Shown piece after piece: positions 1 to 5,710 of a DNA stretch of 7,411 nt; the stretch's first letter is position 1; the number at the start of each line of letters is the position of its first letter. The stretch covers positions 1 to 7,411 of the forward strand of contig CANHWS010000176.1 of NCBI GenBank assembly GCA_947464365.1, in the 5' to 3' direction. The DNA is from Cytophagaceae bacterium. GTDB taxonomy: Bacteria; Bacteroidota; Bacteroidia; Cytophagales; Flexibacteraceae. A model generated the notes under the pieces. That model did no database searches and was not told the origin of the DNA. It saw only the letters and a program-made list of their open reading frames with translations. Made by a program: the position numbers and the translations under genes.

Positions 1-426
1 GGCAGGGTTGCTATTGATGGCAGAGGTTACTTCTGGGTTGTAGTTGGGCTCGTCCGCAGCAGGTGTGGTGGAGGTGTTACTAGGTTGGTCTAGCCGCTCG
101 GCATCGTAGCTAATGCCACTGATAGTGGGTGCTTCGGTATCGGTATTAGGTGCCTTAGGAGCTGATTGTGTAGGGGTGTTTGTGCTAGGTGTTCGCGATA
201 CAGTCCTGGTAGCCAAGGTTGCTGGCTGGTCCTGATAAAGCCAAACAGATCCACCAAGGACGATCATCAGCAAGGGCACGATGGTCCACCACGCCAAGGC
301 TGGGCGTTTGTCTTGGATCTTGAGCTCGGCCGCAATGCGGTCCCATCCTTGCGAAGGGGTTTCTTGTTCCCATCCGTCAAATTTGGCACCTAGGCTGCCC
401 CTCAGTTGTTCGTCATTGATGTCCAT
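1..426 (-). CDS. Single-pass membrane protein, putative anti-sigma factor (partial, C-terminus beyond window edge)
   Basis: An open frame starts with ATG at 426 and runs through the left edge without a stop, giving 142 codons. The N-terminal 42 residues are soluble and carry a W-D-R-I segment (about residues 28-31) and a basic DKRP just before the membrane. Residues 43-64 (ALAWWTIVPLLMIVLGG core) form one hydrophobic helix. The visible rest is rich in Thr, Pro, Ser and Ala and looks like a disordered periplasmic linker. The start lies 16 bases after the stop of the ECF sigma gene, so the two are very likely co-transcribed; no clear SD sequence is visible in the spacer. In Bacteroidota, ECF sigma genes of this type are often followed by proteins with a short cytoplasmic N-terminus, a Trp-rich single helix and a periplasmic tail, which are taken as anti-sigma or membrane sensor partners. 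I infer that role here; no canonical zinc anti-sigma (HxxxCxxC) motif is visible. The reading frame is strongly supported, the function is moderate. Confidence 0.8.
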   Translation of the reverse strand, partial: MDINDEQLRGSLGAKFDGWEQETPSQGWDRIAAELKIQDKRPALAWWTIVPLLMIVLGGSVWLYQDQPATLATRTVSRTPSTNTPTQSAPKAPNTDTEAPTISGISYDAERLDQPSNTSTTPAADEPNYNPEVTSAINSNPA

Positions 427-442
427 TGCGTTGCTGGCGATA

Positions 443-979
443 TTAGGTGGTGACCAGGATTTTGTCGCGGAGTAATTCTTTGGCCCTGTTCAGCTGGCTT
501 TTGGTTGTCCCTTCGCTCAGCTTGAGCATTTCGGCAATTTCTTTGTGGGCATAACCTTCGATGACAAATAGGTTGAATACAACCCTTGCGCCCGTCGGCA
601 GCTCATTGATTAGTTTATGGATGTGGTCGGCACTCATTTGGCTGAGCACATCTGGGAAGTCAGCGACCAGATAGTCCTTTTGGGTGATGTCCTCCAGCAG
701 GTATCGGTTTTTGCCTTTGTGGTAGTAATTGATGCAGGTGTTGACGAAGATCCGTCGCATCCAGCCCTCGAGTGAGCCACCTTGGTATTGGTCGATGTGG
801 TTGAAGACCTTCATGAATGCTTCATGAAAGGCGTCCTCGGCCTCCATTTGTTGCGGAATGTACCGATTGCATACGGCCATTAGTCGCCTTCCGTACTGTT
901 GGTACAGTGCGGATTGCATTGCTTGTTTGCCTGCACGGCATCCAGCAATTAGTTCAGCATCAGTATAAGTCTGAGCCAA
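443..979 (-). CDS. ECF-type RNA polymerase sigma-70 factor
   Basis: This 178-residue protein has the two-domain layout of an extracytoplasmic-function sigma factor, which directs RNA polymerase core enzyme to a small set of promoters. Region 2 spans about residues 22-88 and includes the EAEDAFHEAFMKVFNHID core-binding and -10 recognition helices and the GWMRRIFVN segment. Region 4 spans about residues 119-173, starting INELPTGARVVFNLFVIEGY, with the helix-turn-helix AHKEIAEMLKLSEGTTKSQL that contacts the -35 element. The length fits the family. The start is TTG at 979: an in-frame TAA lies at 1013-1015, no ATG or GTG occurs between, and the first internal ATG (residue 21) would cut into region 2. 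A rare start codon may keep expression low. The downstream membrane protein 16 bases away is its likely anti-sigma partner. The LPTGxRxVFNLFVIEGYxHKEIAEML signature is characteristic of a common Bacteroidota ECF group, the same broad group as the T9SS-linked SigP of Porphyromonas gingivalis; membership in the SigP subgroup itself cannot be judged here. Confidence 0.95.
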   Translation of the reverse strand: MAQTYTDAELIAGCRAGKQAMQSALYQQYGRRLMAVCNRYIPQQMEAEDAFHEAFMKVFNHIDQYQGGSLEGWMRRIFVNTCINYYHKGKNRYLLEDITQKDYLVADFPDVLSQMSADHIHKLINELPTGARVVFNLFVIEGYAHKEIAEMLKLSEGTTKSQLNRAKELLRDKILVTT

Positions 980-1400
980 GTTGGTGCAACCTATTGGGGT
1001 TTGAAAGTCGGTTTAGTTTCGATCCGGACCCTTATGCTTGGCTACCGCCTTTGTTCGGCTGGTGCGGGGCTAAGGACGGCACTGGTAGCATGGTACTTTG
1101 CTATGTCAATATAGCGATTCTTGGCTAGGATCTGGTACTGCTGATCCGATTGGTTTGGAAGTTAGACTACACCAAAGATTCCTGGCACTGTAACAACCCG
1201 TATGCCTACGGGGTGCTCAGTGCCAGCAATCAGGAATCTAATCACATGGATGTAAGGTTTTCTCAGGCCATGAGGCAGATGGGCAGTACCATCGGCAACA
1301 TGTATAAAGGACATGGCGGTCGATCATCATTACTGACGGATTGTCCACCTGCCGCATGGCCTAAGTCATCCTTACACTCGGAGTTTTTGATGCGGTGAGC
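980..1400. other. Gene-free region upstream of the sigma factor gene
   Basis: This 421-base stretch separates the stop of the PKD protein gene from the TTG start of the sigma gene. I find no convincing gene. It holds a strong nested hairpin (1176-1239, listed separately), a weaker inverted repeat GGATC/GATCC (1128-1132 and 1143-1147), and a distant 6-base inverted repeat CCGCAT/ATGCGG (1352-1357 and 1390-1395) just past the upstream gene's stop. No perfect Bacteroidota promoter (TTTG at -33, TAnnTTTG at -7) is present on the minus strand. Plus-strand frame 1 is open across most of the region except for one TAG at 1126-1128, but the translation resembles no family I know. The promoter of the sigma operon probably lies here. 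Confidence 0.6.
1176..1239. other. Nested three-stem hairpin in noncoding DNA
   Basis: Read on the plus strand, AGATTCCTG (1176-1184) pairs perfectly with CAGGAATCT (1231-1239), and GCACTG (1185-1190) pairs with CAGTGC (1218-1223). A 7-base bulge (1224-1230) interrupts only the 3' arm. Inside lies a further perfect stem, CCCGTA (1197-1202) with TACGGG (1207-1212), closing a TGCC tetraloop. In all, 21 Watson-Crick pairs occur in 64 bases. It lies 162 bases past the stop of the PKD protein gene and about 200 bases before the sigma gene start. On the minus strand it is followed by only TTT and then GG, so it is not a classic T-run terminator. It could be a structured RNA, a leader element, a terminator of unusual form, or a copy of a dispersed palindromic repeat. 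The pairing is seen directly; the role is unknown. Confidence 0.75.
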
Positions 1401-3494
1401 CTATTGTTTGCTGATGCGGCTAACGACACGCAGGCCGTTTGGCAGCTCAAGCTGAAGCATGTAGATGCCAGTAGGCAAGGTCTCGACGTTGAGTTTGGCC
1501 TCATCGGCATCGGCTAGTGTGCCAGCTGACATTGTTGCACCAGCGGTGGTCAGGACGCTATACTTAGCGCCAGCAGCACCGCTAATGGTTAGGCTAGAGC
1601 TGGTTGGGTTAGGGTAGGTCCGGACAAGGTTAGCAGCAACAGATGCCTCAAGGGCTGTGATGGTGACATTCATCATGTCGTTGGTATTGGCAAAGTTGGC
1701 TGTGGCTGTGCTTGTGCCAGCACCGACAGTTACGTTGGCAATTGCAGATGGCATGGTTGGGCTTTCGACAGAGATCTGGTAGGTACCAGAGGCTAGTTGA
1801 TCGAAAGTGTAGTCGCGGTTAGCGTCTAGCCAAGCCACTTCGTACGGATTGCCTTGGTCGTCAGCTAGGAGTACAAAGGTGTTGAGGTCATTAGCTGTTG
1901 GGGCTGCAACACGTCCGTTTGGCATACCGATTGTACCGATGTTACCACGTACAACATTGGTGTGTAGCGTACGTACACGGCGTGGGATCAAGTTGATATC
2001 GGTCCAGGTAGTGGCAGAAGAAACATTGACCACCGTGGCCAAACGCCAGAGGACTTTGTTGCCATAGTAGGTTGGCAGCCAGTTACGGACATCAGGGTTG
2101 CTACGGAGCAACCATGCACGGACCAAATAACGGCCAGCTGGTACGCTGTCAAAGCTATAGATGCTGTCACGACCGAAACGACGGAAGCGGTAGAACGGAT
2201 TGCCATTAAGGCCGACGACTTCGACGCCATACTCAGAGGCTGGTAGCTGACCTTTGAACACTGTACCGATGATACGGTTACGAGTTGGTGGTGGGGTCAC
2301 TGGGTTGCCGCCAGTGACATAGACGGTATCACAAACGGTGACTTGGCAATTAGGTGAATAGGTAACGGTGAGGCAAACGCCATACGTACCAGAGGTGCTA
2401 TACTGATGGATAGGGTTGGCAAGGTTGCTAATGGAGCCGTTGCCAAAATCCCAGCGGTAGCTTACGCCTTGTGCTATCAATAGGGTGCTCAGGAAGTGGA
2501 CACTAAGGCCATTGTGACGCTGGATGATACCTGGGCGGACTTGGTTGGCACAGTTGACAGGATTGTTCTGGATGACAAGTGTTTGGCAAGTGGTAACAGG
2601 CTGGGCGCCAGGTGTTGTTGCAATCAAACAGATGTTATAGGTGCCAGGCAAGAAGCTGATCACTGGGCTGGCTTGTGTGCTAGAGGCACCATTGCCGAGG
2701 GTCCAGAGGTAGGTGGTGCCGACTGGGCATTGGCTGGTGTTTACAAAACGAGTACGGCCTTGGTTAGATCCGACAGATGTGTCAGCAATCATCCTGAAGC
2801 TAGGTGTGCAAACAGGCTGTGAACCGCGGATGACGATCGTCTGGCAAGAGGTTGCAGTCTGGCCATTGCCATAAGTCACCATGAGGCATACGTTATAGGT
2901 TCCAGGTCCGTTATAGGTATGGGATACACTTTGGCCAGAAGCATAAGCGCTATCGCCAAACAACCAACTCCAGCTGGTGACGTTGGTGGTTGCTCCGTTA
3001 CATTGGAGGCGACCGTCAAATGAAAAGGCATTGCGGTTGGTGCTATCCTGCAAAGAGGTGAAAGAGGCAGAGCACTGCAGGGCCGCAGCCGTGCAAATCC
3101 GGAGGCTCGTTTGGGTAGTCTGTCCGCTGGTCACGACAACGGTAGAGCCAGCCCAATTCTGCTGACAGTCCGTTGTCCGGACGATGTAAGCAGTTGGGAT
3201 GTTGGGGCGAGTAGGGACCCCAACTGTGAACGATCCGTTAGCGTTGGTTGTGACCGTGGTCAGGAACTGGTTGAGGCTATCAACAGACTGGACAACCACG
3301 GACTTGTTAGGCACGCCAAGGTTGGTGGTGGTGCTAATGACGTTGCCGAGAATACTAGCCTGTAATACTTGGGCGCTTACCTGTGTGCCGACAGCTAACA
3401 TCAGGAGTAAGAGGGCGGTGCCTACACGTGCGGCTGTTTGCCGAAGGGGGCGCCAATAGGTGCCGAAGGTGGTTGTTGAGACTAAAGATGTCAT
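1401..3494 (-). CDS. Secreted PKD-domain protein with T9SS type A C-terminal sorting domain
   Basis: This 697-residue protein is exported by Sec and then carried across the outer membrane by the type IX system. Residues 1-41 form a signal peptide with hydrophobic core ALLLLMLAV and likely cleavage at VSA/Q. Residues 43-133 look like a carboxypeptidase-regulatory or Ig-like domain. Three PKD domains follow at about 140-224, 229-309 and 314-395, with the motifs WSWLFGD, YLWTLGNG and YRWDFGNG and the strands GTYNVCL, GTYNICL and GTYGVCL. Each PKD has a Cys pair exactly 14 residues apart (203/217, 289/303, 374/388), likely disulfides. After a Pro-rich linker (396-405) come two more Ig-like modules (about 406-504 and 511-602). 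Residues 622-697 are the sorting domain, with YPNP at 627-630, LPTGIYMLQL and a basic end. No catalytic domain is visible, so an adhesive or structural surface role is more likely than an enzymatic one. The ATG at 3494 is chosen because it gives the complete signal peptide. Upstream bases are A/T-rich without an SD. Confidence 0.93.
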   Translation of the reverse strand: MTSLVSTTTFGTYWRPLRQTAARVGTALLLLMLAVGTQVSAQVLQASILGNVISTTTNLGVPNKSVVVQSVDSLNQFLTTVTTNANGSFTVGVPTRPNIPTAYIVRTTDCQQNWAGSTVVVTSGQTTQTSLRICTAAALQCSASFTSLQDSTNRNAFSFDGRLQCNGATTNVTSWSWLFGDSAYASGQSVSHTYNGPGTYNVCLMVTYGNGQTATSCQTIVIRGSQPVCTPSFRMIADTSVGSNQGRTRFVNTSQCPVGTTYLWTLGNGASSTQASPVISFLPGTYNICLIATTPGAQPVTTCQTLVIQNNPVNCANQVRPGIIQRHNGLSVHFLSTLLIAQGVSYRWDFGNGSISNLANPIHQYSTSGTYGVCLTVTYSPNCQVTVCDTVYVTGGNPVTPPPTRNRIIGTVFKGQLPASEYGVEVVGLNGNPFYRFRRFGRDSIYSFDSVPAGRYLVRAWLLRSNPDVRNWLPTYYGNKVLWRLATVVNVSSATTWTDINLIPRRVRTLHTNVVRGNIGTIGMPNGRVAAPTANDLNTFVLLADDQGNPYEVAWLDANRDYTFDQLASGTYQISVESPTMPSAIANVTVGAGTSTATANFANTNDMMNVTITALEASVAANLVRTYPNPTSSSLTISGAAGAKYSVLTTAGATMSAGTLADADEAKLNVETLPTGIYMLQLELPNGLRVVSRISKQ

Positions 3495-3701
3495 AAAAAG
3501 AATAGGGTGTAAAGGTGTTGATTAATACGATCGGTGTGGGGGATTACTTACATCCGGGGGGGCTGATTGCCTTTGGCTTTGGTATGGAATTGGTCCTTTT
3601 GATGACCAATGCAATACTTGACCTGAGGTGGTCAGCTTATATATTCGAAAAATGTGATTGCGTTTCTGGTAGGGTATTAGCCCCTCTTAACAAATCGAGG
3701 A
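3495..3701. other. Intergenic spacer between lipoprotein and PKD protein genes
   Basis: This 207-base gap probably holds the promoter of the PKD protein gene. It contains an A/T-rich block on the minus strand (around 3636-3660) and a short inverted repeat TGACC/GGTCA (3619-3623 and 3630-3634). No good match to the Bacteroidota -7 element TAnnTTTG was found. A weak CCTC/GAGG pairing (around 3682-3699) just past the lipoprotein stop is too short to call a terminator. The spacing makes separate transcription of the two genes possible but does not prove it. Confidence 0.4.
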
Positions 3702-5399
3702 TCAATTGATCTGGATAAATATCCGACCAGTGATGGTATTACCCTGGATTACACGTCCGTTGAGGTCAGCCAGCTGGACGGTGTAAATGATGGGCGTACT
3801 AGGTGGCGTTCGGTATGGGCCTGCGGTGCCTTGGGCACGTCTGAAAGTGATGCGGGACTGATTGGGGTTCAGGAAGTTGCGGGTGACCAAGTTGCCAGAT
3901 GGCAGGCCAGACCAAGTGACAATGCTGCCTTGATGAATGATTGGCGTGCATTGCATTTGGGGCCCTTGACGTTGGATGATTTGTTCAATATCTGCTTCAA
4001 CCATCAGCGAGTCAGAGATTGTGACATCGGGGATAGACATCGGACTTGTGCAGCTTTGCCTACCGAAGACATTGACTGTTAGCACGCTATTGACCGTAAT
4101 GTTAGTGTTATTGTCACGGACACGATAATTGACAATGATTGGAGAGGTTTGATAAACCCTGAAATTAAAGTCGAAATTACCCGAAGGTGACACCGTTATA
4201 CTATTGCTTGGGTGCATTTGGGTGATGCCGTTAATGGTGACTGTGGTGTTTGGGCAAAGGCTATAGTTTGAGGTTCCGAACGCACGTTTCATTAGATAGA
4301 CCAAGCTGACGGTGTCTGGTCCAGATTGAGCGACAACGTTCCAAGATGTTCCTGTCAGCCGTGTGACACATTGGGCCATCAATCGGAGATCGACCCTAGC
4401 GGTTTGGCTGCGATATCCAGCACGCTCGAGGTGGTAAGTGAATGAGGTAAGGCCTGGGTTGGCGATTATTGATGCGCTATAGAATACCTCGTTGGCGACC
4501 ACTGTAACACGGCCTATGCTTGGCTGGGTCTCGATCACGATCCTGCTGTTGGTGCAGGCCTGATCATTGGCGGTGACCAGCAATAGCCTTGGCAGGGTAG
4601 CCATGTTAACCACGAAGTCGTCATTCTGGGCATCTAGGACACAGAATGGCTTGCGATTGATGACCACGGCCGCCGTTTTCGTCACCTGCTGTGGGGCCCT
4701 GATTTCGTAGCTGAGTGTTTCTGGTGTAGGTGGTTTGGTTGGGTCCGGAAAGTAGGTCAGTAGGCCAGTAGTGGGATTGAGGGTTACGTTGCCAAACTGG
4801 GCTGCTGGGCCAACGAGGCTATAGCTAACCCCTGCACAAATCTGGTCGTTAAGACCTAGATACAAAGAGTCTGCATTTTGGTCAAAGATTGTGATTGTAT
4901 CAGTGTTGGCTGCAATCGCACAGTTGGACATGGGCCTGATGTCGATACTGATGTAAGAGGATTTGCAGTTAGGGCCATTGCAGACTGTATAGATCACTGA
5001 AGCGGTGCCGATGGTATCCCTTTTGGGGCTGAATTTGTAATAGCTAATTGGTGCGCCATTGACACTATCGACACTGAAGACACCCAAATCTGTAGTCGTG
5101 ATTTGCTGGGTGAAACTACCCCGTAGGCCAAGGCTGTCAGGGATGGAGATCCGGACCTGTTGGTTAGCGAATAGGCGTAAGGCTAAAGGCCTTACACTGA
5201 TTGAATCTGTTGGCGGATTGGGGTTGACAGCGGTCTGGACATTGTCACGGCAAGCCGCAAGCCCGATCATCAAGCCAAGAAACAAGAGCCCTGCACGTAC
5301 CGCCGATCCGAAGCCAAGTCCTCTACCTTGCATGCGTACGCCACCTAGCAATTGCCAGAGGTGGTTCGTCATCATGGTCGGAGTCTTAATGCTTTTCAT
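3702..5399 (-). CDS. Surface-type lipoprotein with about five tandem Ig/cadherin-like repeats
   Basis: This 565-residue protein has a hydrophobic stretch LLFLGLMIGLAA ending in a lipobox LAAC with Cys50, so it is predicted to be lipidated and anchored in the outer membrane. The mature part looks like five beta-sandwich modules at about 66-154, 160-248, 253-339, 344-445 and 450-565. Modules 1-4 end in a strand and short linker leading to a Cys (IDIRPMSNC, VINRKPFC, DLRLMAQC, NVFGRQSC). Repeats 2-5 hold a second Cys 28-38 residues later (188, 282, 382, 484), twice inside NDQxC; repeat 1 has VCNGPNC. YTVC-type strands recall the Ig-like or cadherin-like modules of large Bacteroidota surface proteins. 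No catalytic motif is visible, and I cannot name a ligand. The start is uncertain: ATG at 5399 gives a 49-residue leader, while ATG at 5333 gives a more usual 27-residue leader and has an SD-like AGGTGG 7 bases upstream. It lies downstream of infB, separated by a terminator and a 311-base gap, so it is probably its own unit. Confidence 0.85.
   Translation of the reverse strand: MKSIKTPTMMTNHLWQLLGGVRMQGRGLGFGSAVRAGLLFLGLMIGLAACRDNVQTAVNPNPPTDSISVRPLALRLFANQQVRISIPDSLGLRGSFTQQITTTDLGVFSVDSVNGAPISYYKFSPKRDTIGTASVIYTVCNGPNCKSSYISIDIRPMSNCAIAANTDTITIFDQNADSLYLGLNDQICAGVSYSLVGPAAQFGNVTLNPTTGLLTYFPDPTKPPTPETLSYEIRAPQQVTKTAAVVINRKPFCVLDAQNDDFVVNMATLPRLLLVTANDQACTNSRIVIETQPSIGRVTVVANEVFYSASIIANPGLTSFTYHLERAGYRSQTARVDLRLMAQCVTRLTGTSWNVVAQSGPDTVSLVYLMKRAFGTSNYSLCPNTTVTINGITQMHPSNSITVSPSGNFDFNFRVYQTSPIIVNYRVRDNNTNITVNSVLTVNVFGRQSCTSPMSIPDVTISDSLMVEADIEQIIQRQGPQMQCTPIIHQGSIVTWSGLPSGNLVTRNFLNPNQSRITFRRAQGTAGPYRTPPSTPIIYTVQLADLNGRVIQGNTITGRIFIQIN
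5333..5345 (-). promoter_or_regulatory. SD-like sequence before an alternative lipoprotein start
   Basis: On the minus strand AGGTGG is followed by 7 bases and then ATG at 5333-5331, which is Met23 of the longer reading. AGGTGG differs from AGGAGG at one base. Starting here would give a 27-residue signal peptide before the lipobox Cys, the usual length for lipoproteins. The upstream ATG at 5399 instead has an A-rich leader (AAAAAAAGCAAATAACC) and begins MKSIK, which also fits Bacteroidota starts. The sequence alone does not decide between them. Confidence 0.35.
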
Positions 5400-5710
5400 C
5401 GGTGTGGTTATTTGCTTTTTTTGGGTCCTGACTTGGCGCCTATGCAGGTATCACTTGCTGGCCATAGTCTTGTGGTACGATGTAATCTGCTTCAATCTGA
5501 TATAAAGACCAAGGCAAGGGGGCTGAGGTTGGAACTAGGGTATAAAAAAATAGTCGCTTAGGTACCAAATAGGCCATTATGTTGATGATATGGCCCTACT
5601 TATCGACGATGATGCATAGAAGCCATTAGTGGAGTAACAACAAAAAGCCCCTTGGAAGTGGTCCATGAGGCTTTTTGGAATGGAGAAAATAGCAGTTGCT
5701 GTCAGCAGGA
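5400..5710. other. Gene-free region between infB and the lipoprotein gene
   Basis: This 311-base stretch contains the infB terminator (5642-5676), a smaller inverted repeat GGCCAT/ATGGCC (5572-5577 and 5590-5595) with a 12-base loop, and an A/T-rich run (TATTTTTTTATA on the minus strand, around 5541-5552) that could belong to the lipoprotein promoter. TATTTTTT matches the -7 consensus TAnnTTTG at five of six fixed positions, but no TTTG lies at the expected distance, so no promoter is called. A 45-codon minus-strand frame (5577-5440) is open but unsupported. Confidence 0.5.
5642..5676 (-). terminator. infB: Intrinsic terminator of infB
   Basis: On the minus strand AAAAAGCC (5676-5669) pairs with GGCTTTTT (5649-5642), with an inner TGGA/TCCA stem, and the 3' arm ends in a five-T run followed by GTTGTT. 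It begins 35 bases past the infB stop codon. The stem and flanking A and T runs are symmetrical, so it could also stop transcription on the plus strand, although no plus-strand gene is seen. It separates infB from the lipoprotein gene. Confidence 0.88.

Noticed and set aside
1104..1113. TATATTGA on the minus strand as a possible -7 element for the sigma operon
   Set aside because: It fits TAnnTTTG only partly and no TTTG or TTG lies at a suitable distance upstream.
1352..1395. CCGCAT/ATGCGG inverted repeat just past the PKD gene stop as a terminator
   Set aside because: The 32-base loop is too long and there is no T-run after the stem on the minus strand.
1150..1398. 82-codon plus-strand frame in the sigma upstream gap
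   Set aside because: It begins with TTG, contains the strong hairpin, resembles no known protein and has no ribosome site; not called as a gene.
3619..3634. TGACC/GGTCA inverted repeat in the spacer
   Set aside because: Only five pairs with a 6-base loop and no T-run; could arise by chance, so it is mentioned only in the spacer entry.
3701..3710. Perfect 10-base palindrome ATCAATTGAT over the lipoprotein stop codon
   Set aside because: It is explained by the coding end (IQIN, stop) plus chance; too short to stand as an operator without a second copy.
5059..5505. 148-codon plus-strand frame opposite the lipoprotein 5' end
   Set aside because: It lies mostly antisense to a supported gene and its apparent hydrophobic segments reflect the complement of the signal-peptide region.
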